From Amia ocellicauda (taxonomy: Eukaryota; Chordata; Actinopteri; Amiiformes; Amiidae): a stretch of DNA of 64,000 nt. This document shows, piece by piece, positions 45,517 to 56,635 of this stretch (position 1 is its first letter; every line of letters begins with the position of its first letter). The translations under genes and the position numbers were made by a program. Under the pieces are notes generated by a model. The model made no database searches. It had not been told where the DNA came from and was given only the letters and a program-made list of their open reading frames with translations. Location of the stretch: assembly GCF_036373705.1 (NCBI RefSeq), contig NW_027102756.1, positions 1 through 64,000 of the forward strand. The letters run 5' to 3'.

Positions 45517-45668
45517 TACCCACGTGGCACCCATACACGCACCCAACTCCGCCCACACTCCTCCTCCTCTGTAGAGCCACTGCCCCCCATTTACCCACGT
45601 GTCCCCACACACGCCCCCAACCCCACCCACACCACGCCTCCTCTGTAGAGCCGCCGGCCACCATTTAC
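45517..45668. promoter_or_regulatory. 75-bp tandem repeat, enhancer-like, between divergent promoters
   Basis: Two units, 45517-45591 and 45592-45668, each beginning 'tacccacgtg' (E-box CACGTG) and containing 'cacgc.ccca', 'ccacccacac'/'ccgcccacac' (CACCC and GC-box types), 'ctcctctgtagagcc' and ending 'ccatttac'. The second unit runs directly into the plus-strand TATA box. A GC-rich duplicated element between divergent early-type promoters is the layout of control regions of several small DNA viruses. Unit divergence is about 20%. Confidence 0.6.
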
Positions 45669-45677
45669 AGTATAAAG
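45669..45677 (+). promoter_or_regulatory. TATA box for the plus-strand gene
   Basis: 'agtataaaga' directly abuts the end of the second 75-bp unit and lies about 90 bases upstream of the ATG at 45763, leaving room for a short 5' leader. Confidence 0.6.
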
Positions 45678-45762
45678 AGCATGCTGGTAAACACAGAAAA
45701 CATGTCACCCGTTCGGGACAGAACAGGTCTGCGGTAACTGGTGGAAACCCCCATAGCGCACT

Positions 45763-46833
45763 ATGGCTACACCAGCTAAGAAGACACCCCCTAGCGACCA
45801 CGCTGCTGATGAAGATGCGGGGGCACCTAACACAAAATTAAGATGGTCAGAAGACAGGGACCCAAAAGAGGTAACACTTTATTTTACTTTAAAAACGTGT
45901 TTAGAATATTATTATTAATTTTAAACGTATGCCGGTGTTTACATGCTGTTAGGCCGTATGTGTGTATATATAAATTTCAATGCAAAGTGAATTTAAATGC
46001 ATGTTTTCTTCTTTGTATGTTTATCAAAAGAATAGTGTCAGCGCTCCTCCTCCGAGCCCCAGGGATGCTCTCCCAATGTCTGATGAAGACGAAGGTGTCA
46101 ACACTGGTGATGAGTCTGAAGATGATGACAAGGACCATGAACATGGCAGGGAGGATAAAACCTCAGACACTGATGATGGAGTTGGACCATCAATGGAAAG
46201 AGAGGTAAATATAGAGGTCCTACAACTGTGTATAGTTGTGTACTTCTTTACTGACCGACACACATTACAGTTTTAAGTGTTATTTTCTTTTCTCTTCATT
46301 AGAATAGTGGAGTACCAGACACCAGTGATATGGATTCCTCTGTCAACTCTTTAAGACCCCGAACAAGATTGAACATTGCATGCTTCTGTTCTTGCCTTGC
46401 TAGAACCCACAAGAGTTTTGATTCAGACAGGGAAGTTCCGAGATATAATTGTAAAAACTATGATGATCATGTAACACTAGTGATGACACACACCATAAAG
46501 GGCATTATTGCGCTAGTGTTACAACATTGTATTGGCCGTGAATTAGTTGATAAGTGTGAGGCCTGTCTGATAGGTGACCCCAGCCAAGCACAGCATCTCT
46601 GTCTAACTTTAGATCACGAGCAAGGGAGTGTCTGGAGTAGTGTCGCTCTTATATGTAACAAAATAAGTGTCACCCACTTTCTAAATGTTGTGTTATGTGT
46701 TGCACGTGCCCTATGTGGGCTATGCATCACCAGACAGACTGAGAAAGAAGTGAAATCTCTTTTGCATAGCTTAGAAACATGCACTCTACCTTCGAGATGG
46801 TTAAGTGACTTGTTGGAAAGTGTAGATGAGTAA
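45763..46833 (+). CDS. Unidentified multi-exon gene, acidic head and Cys-rich body
   Basis: Three open blocks with matching splice signals. 45763-45870 starts 'MATPAKKTPPSDHAADEDAG' and ends at 'gag|gtaaca'. 46031-46204 follows acceptor 'tttatcaaaag', is very acidic ('SDEDEGVNTGDESEDDDKDH') and ends at 'gag|gtaaat'. 46303-46833 follows 'cttcattag' and is Cys-rich ('ACFCSCLARTHKSF', 'CEACLIGDPSQAQHLCL', 'CVARALCGLCITRQTEKEV'). All junctions are phase 0, and both internal blocks begin with 'aatagtg'. Nine or more cysteines plus histidines suggest zinc binding. With the acidic head this resembles a viral transactivator in design, but I recognise no family. It is the divergent partner of the minus-strand gene. 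The blocks look whole. Confidence 0.55.
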
Positions 46834-46930
46834 GTGATACAATTAATTGAGAAGGTTATAAATAACAAGCCTTATAAGATGTTTTACAAATTTGTTTTGC
46901 AATAAGACATTATATATATTTTTTCCAGAG

Positions 46931-47240
46931 AAAGAAAACTCCTGCTGCCGTGGGTTTATGTATACGTATGTTTGAGGAATCTCTGCTTGAAGATGCCATC
47001 CTCACTCTAATAGCTCACAAGTTTGGTGATTTGTATGACACTAGTAATCCTAATGTGACATTGCTGGTTGAGGATATTGTGAAAACAGTGGATGCCCTCC
47101 CCAACATGCTCAAGAGAATGCTGTATAAAGATCCACGTCCTGGTGTACCTGCTTTTACAGCTGTTCAAAAAGTTCTCCAGAGTTCTTTTGGAAACACCAT
47201 CCCTATCATGACCAAGTCCAATATATATGTGTGTATTTAA
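46931..47240 (+). CDS. Downstream open block, possible last exon
   Basis: After a T-rich tract ending 'ttttttccagag', about 100 codons are open on the plus strand: 'CIRMFEESLLEDAILTLIAH', 'TLLVEDIVKTVDALPNMLKR', 'PGVPAFTAVQKVLQSSFGNT'. It is predicted helical, with no recognised family. A good donor 'gatgagtaagtg' overlaps the stop of the previous block, so an alternative longer transcript is plausible. Alternatively it is a separate small gene starting at Met 46950. Confidence 0.4.
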
Positions 47241-47669
47241 AACTTGTATTTTTTAATTTACTAAAACAGTATCATAAGACAATATAACCTTAAAAACACA
47301 GTTTATGCTATAAAACATTACACCTCCACACAAGCAGGGTGAGGTACACTCGGACCCTCACCATGATGGATGTCACCCTAGCAAAATGGCTACCATCTTA
47401 CCAAATGACCTATGACCTTACAAATGGTAACAAAATGGCTCCCATCTTACCAGATGACCTATGACCTTACAAATGGCTGACATCCAATATGGCCGATATC
47501 ATCCAAGATGGCTGACAAGGGAGGGTAAAAGGGTAACCCTGGGGGTGATGGGAAGGAGAGAGAAGTTCCGGTTCAAAGGTGGGGGTAACCGGAAGGTGAG
47601 GTGGGCCTTCCGGTCTATGGTACGTAGGGAGGGCGGGACTTCCGGCTGTCAAAATTGTAAGTGATGCTG
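47241..47669. other. Degenerate short-period repeat tract
   Basis: 47340-47520 has loosely repeated 'atgacctatgaccttacaaa' (47400 and 47450) and 'aatggct'/'gatggct' strings, followed by G-rich '...gggtgatgggaaggag'. No gene. It marks the edge between the virus-like block and the composite module. Confidence 0.45.
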
Positions 47670-48534
47670 CCATCATACCGTTTGACATTGTCTCCAAGGT
47701 TCTCATCGTGAATAACAAACAAAATTCAAACTACCTTCTGGCCTGACCTTCTAGCTTGACCTAATCTTTCTTAAGTATACAAGAGAGAAAAACAGGTGTG
47801 AGAAAAGAATTTCTAACTTTCCTTCCATACATACATACATACATACATACATACATACATACGGAAAATAAATAATAGAATTTTGAATCACAATAAGATG
47901 TTATCAAGTACAGAAAAAGAAAATGTAATAAAATGTGATCTTAAATACATACAAATAAAGAAAATTGGTTTACTATTTCCAGATTCCTTTTTTGAAATAC
48001 AATGACATGCATTACAAATGAGTATTTACATTATATTTACAGCCGGTGCTCGTGTGTCACTGTGTCCCTCAGGCTGTGGTAGGCGCTGACATATTGGGCA
48101 GCCAGGGTGGCTGTGTGTCCCTCCCCCAGGAGGACTGACCGTTTTTCTTTTTTCTAAGTTTTGTCACAGGTTGGGTGGGCATCCATTATGTTGTTACAGA
48201 ATGTGTCCCTTATTTTGGGCTAAAGCTTTCCGTGGAGGGGAACGTGGATCAGTTTGTACCATTTTTGGGAAGATCTGCCTTGTTGGGGCGGAGCTGTGAT
48301 CCAGGTGAACAGCAGATCGGGCATAGGTGGGCATGTGGGCAGAGGAGTAGGAAGGCCGGTCAAGCAAATAAGCTTGCTAAGGTACGCAGCAGCAGCAAGC
48401 AGCCCCCCCATCCAGCCAGCCAGCCAGTCTGGCTAGCAGTGACTGAGTGGTTGACAGACGGCAAGCAACGGAATGTACGTGCTCTGTGATGTCATAGCAG
48501 TCAGCTGAGAGAGGCTCGTGATGTCATCGCTGAG

Positions 48535-48597
<63 letters not shown>

Positions 48598-48634
48598 TCT
48601 CAATTCAATTCATTTGTATTGTCAAAGCAATTGG

Positions 48635-48679
<45 letters not shown>

Positions 48680-48990
48680 CATACATACAAACATCCATAC
48701 ATGCTAGAAAGTCATTACTATGTTATCTTAAAGGCTAACTAAGCATAACATATATCATTATAGAACAGAGTTCATAGGTCAACACATGGTTTTAGGGAAC
48801 AGGCTCGTAGGTCATACCGTTTGACATTGTCTCCAAGGTTCTCATCGTAAATAACAAACAGAAATCAAACTATCTTCTGGGCTGATCTTCTAGTTTGACC
48901 GTATCTTTCTTAAGTATACAAGAGAGAAAAACAGGTGTAAGAAAATAATTTCTAATTTTCCTTCTACACATATATACATACATACATACA
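47670..48990 (-). repeat. Composite module copy 2, inverted
   Basis: Minus-strand equivalent of 5687-6945. From right to left: (TGTA)n at about 48965-48990, complete X block (48705-48965), AT/TGTA tract, LINE tail (48600-48640), (GA)n (48545-48595), 'ctcagctgactgctatgaca' block, LINE C-terminus and 3' UTR (about 47930-48170), another (TGTA)n (47825-47862), and half of a second X block (47678-47825). The LINE C-terminus reads 'LLGEGHTATLAAQYVSAYHS' on the minus strand. Confidence 0.7.
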
Positions 48991-48993
48991 TAT

Positions 48994-50519
48994 GTAGCGT
49001 TATGTTGGGTGTATTTGGATAAGAGCATTTGGGCTCTGAGCTGAAGCACGGATCTAAAGAAGACCTCTCCCCCCCCCAAAGTTATCAGATTTCCTTAGCT
49101 CATCAGCTTGGAACTGGTTTGCATCAAAGTGACAGTTTTGGGGAGGATGGCACCGAGAAGAGGCCAAATAGTTTGGAATTCTGCTATGAGATGTCTGGAG
49201 AAAGGGGCCTGTAGGTGATAAAAACTCTTTGAAGTGGATGAGAGCCGAAATCCCGACATAGAGCTACGAACCCGGGCCAACCGGCATTTCCAAAAGATGG
49301 CATGGATTGACATCAGTCATAAATCAAGCCCCCCTCCAATAGGACACTGGGGGCTGAAACCGAAATCCAATCTCAAGAACTCAGGGACCAATCACCTACT
49401 GATCTGACAGACTTTAAGGAACAGCGGACAGTCTTTCTCTCTCTCTTTCTCTCACCTGAACCAGAAACTCGCTGCCACAGCTCAACCTGTAGCTCTGTTG
49501 CCAGAACCGGAATCAGAAACCAACCAAGTCTTTGCCGGCAACAGAAGAGTTAAACTGGGAGAAGGAGATTGAGCCGTACGAAGAATTCTTTTAAAGGACT
49601 TTATTAAATAAATAACTTTACAGACCCACCTGATCAGTGGAGTTTTACAGCTGGACAATTGACTAAGTCGACTGAATACGAAAGTGTCAGTCACTTAAAT
49701 AGCTATTTGAGTCTTAAGAAACTTGACCCTTGGAATAAACAGGGCCCTGCTTTCCTCAAAGACTTTGTCTTCAAGTAACTACGGTGGAACCCTGCTTACA
49801 AAGAAGATTTTGTGCACAACCTTGGAGCATTCAAACCAGTGGAAAATCTGTTTGGAAAAGACTCTACATTCCCGAAACCCCAACTTACAGGTGCATCGAC
49901 TGAGTGGAAGTTCTTGGACAAAGCCGAACCAGACTGCCTTTGTTCCAAACCACACAGACCTCGTGCCGAGTGCTGTTATCTGAGCCCGAAGGCAGAGAGG
50001 CCTCTCTGCGACGAAGTTCACATAAGTTTAACAGTTTGGAGTTTGTGATTCATGACATTTGAGAAATCAATTAGAAATGTTAATCTGTGATTCATAACTC
50101 TAGAATGTGTAATATCATTTAGTTTTCTTAAATATAAATGTGTGTTGCATTAAACTGTTTTGTTGATAATTTTAGAAATAAAATCTGTCAACCCCGAGAA
50201 ATATCTTCTCATTCCTGTTTAACTGTTTAGTCTGAAATTGACACAAGTTAATAGACATTAGATTATTGGTGGCCCTGCCTATCCTTAATCATTGAATAAT
50301 AATCAGTTAAGGGAAATTGTGGTAACAAATAGGATCTTTCTCGGCACCTAAACGTAAATGAGACTGATATATATATAACGAGAAGTTACCCGACATAAAA
50401 ACTAACCTGCGTAGTTATTTAATGTCTGACTAATAATACTAACGAGAGACTCACCTTCGTCTTACTAACCGGTATTGTAGTCAATGTGTTTATAACCTTT
50501 TTTGTTTAACGATTTGTTA
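48994..50519 (-). mobile_element. LTR-like unit, truncated inverted copy
   Basis: Begins 'tgtagcgttatgttgggtgt' and matches, in reverse, the unit at 56636-58447 up to 50519, where it stops at 'gtttaacgatttgtt' and a composite module follows. Landmarks are 'tggcaccgagaagaggccaa', 'tggaataaacagggccctgc' and 'gtggccctgcctatccttaa'. It shares with the full copy the same outer flank (TGTA tract and X block), so the pair comes from segmental duplication and not independent insertion. Fossil. Confidence 0.7.
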
Positions 50520-50522
50520 AAC

Positions 50523-50607
50523 GGAATGTACGTGCTCTGTGCTGTCATAGCAGTAAGCTGAGAGAGGCTCGTCATGTCATCGCTGAGCTGGCTGGCTGGC
50601 TGGCTGG

Positions 50608-50648
<41 letters not shown>

Positions 50649-50652
50649 TCTC

Positions 50653-50694
<42 letters not shown>

Positions 50695-50790
50695 CCTCTC
50701 AATTCAATTCATTTGTATTGTCAAAGCAATTGGACATGCATACATACATACATACATATATATGGAAAATAAACAATATGTGTACATCTC
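50523..50790 (-). repeat. Composite module copy 3, partial
   Basis: 'ggaatgtacgtgctctgtgc' (as at 48474), then (CTGG)n, (TG)n at 50610-50645, (TC)n, LINE tail 'ttcatttgtattgtcaaagc' and (ATAC)n. It lacks the X block. It directly abuts the truncated LTR-like unit. Confidence 0.7.
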
Positions 50791-52394
50791 TTTCGGCATT
50801 AGTGGTGCCCTCACAGATGTGCAAGTTACATGACAGACAGACAGACAGACACACACACACTTTCACACACAGACAGACAGACAGACAGACAGACACACGC
50901 ATATTATGGGTCTTTGTTGGGTAGTGAAATGGGTAGCATCAGTCGCAGTGTGGGTAATGTCAGGGAGCCAATCATAGTCCCCATTATTTGCATATCGTGG
51001 CGCAAAGCATTCTGGGAAAAGCAACTAAACCCGTTTAGTCATGTATTTGTCCATAGTTTACACATGAGATGAAAGAGACAGTATGACGTATTGAGCACCT
51101 GGGATTCCTCATGTGTATGTGAGGGGCAGAGGAACCGGATCCCAAGTGTGCGTCCCAGGTGCTATAGGTTTCAAAGCATGCAGGGGAATAGGCACCCCAC
51201 CCTGACACCTACAGAAGACTGGATAGGGAGATATAAATAGCAATGGGGAGACTCTTGTACTTGGTGTGGCTCTATCCATATAGTGGGGCCAGCAGCCACT
51301 TAGCAGGTGCAGCAATAGAAGCTCAGCCTGGGGAGACTGGATTTAGCATTTCCTCTCCATTTTGATAACTATCCATAATCATTTCTGCAAAATACTTCTA
51401 TGATACCTATGTATGTTTTTTACTTGTACTATATTATACTATCAAGTATCAGTGTACACATACAATTTGACCTGTTACATTAATACAGAGGCCACGGAAG
51501 GCCAGATCACTAATAGCCACTGTCCCCTGATATTACACTTTTTCACAATCACTTTGGCACTCATTTCAGAACCTTGATGTCATTTTTCAAAACTCTAGAC
51601 ACTAAACTCACACCCGATGATCAAAATGCACATTTTTCAAAACTCTAACACTTTTTTACAATTGCTTGGATACAATACACATCAACCTCAGATCATTTGT
51701 TCATTGAACTAAAATGACACAACTTACATCAAAGTATTACCATTTCAAAATGCAATTCACACATTACATCTGAGATCACTGTCTATTCATTTCATTACAG
51801 AGATCTAACTATCAATTGATACAGCTGCTCAAAATGATAAGTGACTGTTGCATTACTCTTAATGCATAGTTTTATGGAAACTGACAAACAGTATTCCATG
51901 TTTCGATCATGAAAGTTTCAGGATAATGAGATCCATTGACACCAATAACCGAGGAGCATGGTTTCTTAGGGTTACCATAGACTTGACTGTGTCTTCTTGT
52001 TTGTGAAGGAACAGGACTGTGTTTTCCTGTCTGGGTTCCCGCAGGCTTAAGTGGGTTTGACCTACTATTAGAAAAAAAAAAAAAAAAAAGGAGCGCTAAT
52101 TAATTGTTCAATATCTGATACGCCGGTGATAATATAAAATAACGTGTTTATAGTTCATAGAAGTTTATAGTGTTTATGGTAAATGAAGAAAAGTCATTAA
52201 GTTATATACAAGTTCTATAAATGCAAACATTGAAAAGCATGTTTGTTGTTATTCCTATATAGGATTTAGTATTATTTGTGTTTTCTTGTTTTTTGCTATG
52301 TTTTCTCCCCTGTCGTTTATTGTTATTTTGCGGGCTTGCACGCCTTGGTTGTTGTGTACAAAACGATACATAGAAAATGGGAAAACGTGTTACT
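50791..52394. other. Intergenic with microsatellites
   Basis: (CAGA)n and (CA)n at 50833-50896. 51560-51800 repeats 'tttttcaaaactct' twice and 'acaatcac'-type strings that recall IS630-type non-coding ends. A poly(A) tract is at 52073-52089. No gene supported; short frames show no family features. Confidence 0.4.
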
Positions 52395-52680
52395 GTGTGG
52401 GAACAGCTCTAGTAAGACGGGCGACCCGCCACTTAAAGGTACACATGTAAGGTACATGTATGATAACTATGGAGTGAAGCGGTGCGTTTGACTGGACAAT
52501 AGGTGACAGAAAATTAAGGTTTCCAGAAGATGGGACTTTTGATTCAGATAGACTTGAGCACCTAAAAACGGTTCTGCAAAATAGGAATACAAAGCATTAA
52601 GAAATGAGAAACCAAAGCTAGCTATCTTAAAACATTTGTTAGAGAAAAGAAAGAAAAGACAACAGGCATAATTCAATCTG
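52395..52680 (+). mobile_element. ERV gag start (matrix-like), fossil
   Basis: Plus-strand remnant with a myristoylation-type 'GNSSSKTGDPP' followed by 'GTHVRYMYDNYG', typical of the beginning of a retroviral matrix domain, then basic sequence ('LLEKRKKRQQ'). It opens the ERV fossil that ends with the integrase at about 56.4 kb. Broken. Confidence 0.45.
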
Positions 52681-54043
52681 AATGCCCCGAAGACAAATTA
52701 AAAATATATATATATATATGTTTTTCAGTATAAATGACAGTCCTCAAGATACTGAAGGAAAATTACTAGATAAGTAATAAATAAGGGTAGTTTGAGACAC
52801 TGCAGGTCAATATGACATGCCAACCAAAACCATGGTATCTGAATTTACTATGGATATAAATTAATATGTGTCTCTTTGTATGTTTGTACGTTTTCAGTTT
52901 GCGCAAGGTAAATGTCCATATTTTGACTTTTTCATGTACTGTATAGTCCAGAATATGACTAAGAGAGTCATAAGTCACAAATAGTTACAGAATGATAGCT
53001 AAAAAACGCCAGTTAAATATGTTGTAATAACAGACCTACAAGAAAGTCAGCATTTAACTGTACACAGAATGCTATTGCAAACAGAAATAATAATACAAAA
53101 TTAAGTTATTTAAATAGGTCTTACGAATACAGAAGTTAAAAGTAACATGTTAGAAATGGAATTAGAGCCAAATTTAGAAATAGGAATCCGAGGCAACCAC
53201 AAACATTCGGTGAAGGTTTCTTACATATTGATAAATAGATAACCAGATACTCCAGGAAATTAACGATGTGCTCATTTGGAAGCTATGAGTTCCACAATGA
53301 AGAGTTTTTAAATCCCTAGTAATAGATCCCTAAATACAATGTGTAGGTAAGAAATTAACTATTGATCAGTTCAATCTGGATTCGGGAACAGTTCTTCTGA
53401 ACCTGTACTGGTGTAGATTGGACTTCAATAGGAGGAAGTGACACAATAAAGACATGAGCCGCGCAGGAGGACAGTCTTAGTGCCCACGCAGGTTCTTAGT
53501 TGGGGAAATCATTGACTGGACACATTTTTTGAAAATGTGCTTTCCTGAAGTACCTGGACATCATTATTGAGATCAATGAAAAGGCTTATTTTCCAAAGAT
53601 TAAATACATTCATTAACTACAATAATGTAGTGAAATGTATATAAATAGTAATAATACAAATCGATCAAATATAACTTGCATTTTCTTGTAAGAAATTAGG
53701 AATAGGAGAAAGAACAGCTGTTGGGATGCAGTGCGATGTTATCCAAAATTGAAAGCGGTTGAGAAAGGAGAGTTTGTTCTGTGTGAGACAAATGTACTGC
53801 CACGAGAGACTCTGATGGTGATTGACTGGAATATGAGGGAAAATAATGAAGTTACTACAGGTATAACTAAAGGTGTAACATAACTAATTTAATGAAACAT
53901 AGTCATGGCAAGTTATAAAACTGTTTGGAAATAGTCCTTTCACAAACAGAAATACCCTATCAATTAGGAAGAGGGGGGCAGGGGGCAAGGGCCGTATGTG
54001 CTCCTCTGCTCCCCCTGTTCGCCTGAGCAGACAAGCAGCCTGA

Positions 54044-54079
<36 letters not shown>

Positions 54080-55279
54080 CAGAGACAAGGCAGAGACTGT
54101 AAGTACGTGTAAGGGTTCATAACTTATTACAAACAGAGCAAGAGTGTAATGAATGGTAATTTACACTGCTTGTATTAATAATGATAATAATATTGATGTT
54201 GATACAGACGAATACATCACATACTAGATGACAACCGCATAAAACTAATAATAATGAAAATAGGAATAATAGGAGTATGGAAATAATTTCAAATTATGGT
54301 TTATTGGTAAAAAATGAATTGAGAAACAAAGATTAATAACTGCCATCATTTACCCAACTACTATTAACTATGGTGTTGAAGGAGCTGCTGTAATAGTTAT
54401 TGTAATGTTCTCAGGTATTTAAGTTAGATAAAAGGACAAAGATAAGCACATTGTTTTGAAACTTTGACAACTCCACACAAAAAGAGTATCTACACTAGGA
54501 AGTAAAGCTGATTCAATAAACACAGGAGATATGATGCTGCTGACGACAGCTGAGTGCTGTACTGAAATAATTTGATAAATGAGATAAATTGGAATCAAGA
54601 TTATTATTATTTTGAATTGTCCCTTTACTAGAAACCTTATAGATTGTGCGAATGTCAACTAATGTGATAGAGATGCCTTTTATAAGGACGATCTCTGATG
54701 TTGTGTGAACCACACATTGTGTCTTCAGACTGATTTATTCCACATGGCAGATATGCATATTATGAATCGTGTCCTGAAGGAACCGATGTCTGACCCATAT
54801 GGAGAAGATGCTGGTGTTCTTGTTGAGACACAGTAGGCCGAGGGCGCGGCTTTAAAGACAGCCTCACAGCAACTTGAACAGACCAATGCTGAGGTCCACT
54901 ACGCTGAAGTGATGCTTGACTCAGTGGAGAAATAAGTTAAAATACTATAATTAAAGGTTTTCCAGATTATAGGAATCTACAATATATTGTGAAACTGCTC
55001 AGATGACGTCCGCAGTAGCACATATTCTTCTATTGATAGTTTAATTTATAATGTACTATTAGTGGAGATGTCACATTATTCAAATGAATAGAATGACAGC
55101 CATGAAGTCAGAATCAGTCCATTGCCCTTCACTTAAGATTTGTACAATGTATAATGTTTATAAATCAAAACGCAACAAATATATGTACAATACAGTTTAC
55201 AAACTGAATTTGTAAAAAAGAATGTTTTGCTGACTTTTGTATTCTCTTTGAAGCAACAAAATGTATGTGTTATGTATGT
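52681..55279 (+). other. ERV interior, heavily decayed, with repeat R copy c
   Basis: Between the gag-like start and the integrase. 53180-53970 is the inverted copy c of repeat R ('cacaaacagaaataccctat'). (GA)n lies at 54044-54076. Other parts are AT-rich and show no clear gag-pol homology. 54720-54930 ('ccacatggcagatatgcata') may be coding debris. I cannot delimit further elements. Confidence 0.35.
53180..53970 (-). repeat. AT-rich repeat family R, copy c (inverted)
   Basis: Matches the reverse of copy b, including part of copy b's extra segment: 'gtgtaggtaagaaattaact', 'actggtgtagattggacttc', 'tgtgcccacgcaggttctta'-type sequence and the edge 'aataccctatcaattaggaa'. Divergence from copy b is about 10-15% by eye. 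Confidence 0.6.
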
Positions 55280-56430
55280 CGTAACTAGGGTTTGACTTTT
55301 ATGACCTGGGGCTGGATGAAATTTAATTTGAGATGCACTGTAAAAGCTCCAGGAAATTGCAACTGGCCACTGCACCTTCCATAAGAGAGCTCAAACATTT
55401 GCTAATGCATTGGTTGCCTCACAGGCACTCTTTCCCTGGTTTGCCCATGTGGCGCATGGTGTTGGCCACACGGGCAAAGGGGGGATGTGTGCATCAGTCT
55501 TTTAAATTGGTTTGCCCCAGGTTTTATAGTAACAGCTTAGCAATATTGTAGAACTTGCCACATTTGTCAAGCTCATAATCCTGCAATATGCAAATAGATT
55601 GTGTTCAAAAGCTTAAATGTTGTGGATATGAATATATACTTGTAATAATATATAGGTGTTCTAAATGGGTTGAAGCCTATCCCGTAGGAAGGCTGAAGTA
55701 GTAAAAGTAGCAAAAATACAGTTAAGGGATGTTATATGTAGATTTCGCATTCCAGGGAAATTTCCAGTGATAGGAACACTCACTTCACTGGGACAATAGT
55801 GCAGGAACTATGCAAAGCCCTGCGAGGTAAACAACATTTTCACTGCCCCATCAGGCTCAGTCAGCTGGAGCAGTGGAGAAACAAAATGGGATATTAAAGA
55901 ATAAGCTGTCTAATATATGCAAACAAACAGGACTCAAACGTCCAGATCCCCTTCCTATAGTCCTAATGACAATGAAATCGTCAGCAAATTGAGAAAAACA
56001 GGTCTTTCTCCGTGTGAGATTATTATGGGATGACTTATGAGACTCTCCATCACTCCTCCATTGTCTGTAAGGGAAATGGACATCCACTTGATGGATGATG
56101 CTATGTTGTCTCTTTGTATGGGACTAACACGTGCTTTCGAAGCTGTCCATTCACAGATGAAAGCCGCCCAGACTGAACCATCCCAGCAGGTTTACCACCC
56201 CTTCCAGCAAGATGACTGTGTATATCAAAGCACACAAGAGAAAGTCCTCCCAACAGCCCAGGTGGACAGGGCCCTACCAGGTGCTCCTGACCACCCACAC
56301 AGCTGTGAAGTGCCTAGGAACGACGACATGGATCCACTCCTCACACTGCAAACTTGCCAATCGAGGCGATCAGCACAACCCTGGTGGAGAACAGAGGGAT
56401 AAAGGAATTGTTCTTCCACATCAGATTTGA
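55280..56430 (+). mobile_element. ERV pol: integrase region (fossil)
   Basis: Plus-strand pol end of a gamma/epsilon-like retrovirus. The core-domain stretch near 55790-55900 includes 'GTIVQELCKALRGKQHFHCP'; the C-terminal SH3-like domain near 56212-56360 reads 'VYIKAHKRKSSQQPRWTGPY' and 'QVLLTTHTAVKCLGTTTWIH', close to murine-leukaemia-type integrases. No env is recognisable before the LTR-like unit that begins about 200 bases later. Broken in several places. Confidence 0.7.
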
Positions 56431-56635
56431 CATTACTGTATGTATGCAGGCCCTTGTAATTGCTTTTCCAATACTGTCAACTGGTTATTGATGATTGATT
56501 TCACATTGTGGTACGAGTATCGAGTGAAATGAGTGCTATCCACCTCAACAACACAGCGATAACATGGAGCCGGCAGGTGATCCAGGTCACAATAGAGGTC
56601 AAGCAGTGGGAGGAGGAAGACGTGGTGGTCAAAGG

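Noticed and set aside
54419-55375. Possible coding frames of 60-80 codons
   Set aside because: AT-rich, no motif, inside the decayed ERV interior; nothing distinguishes them from chance.
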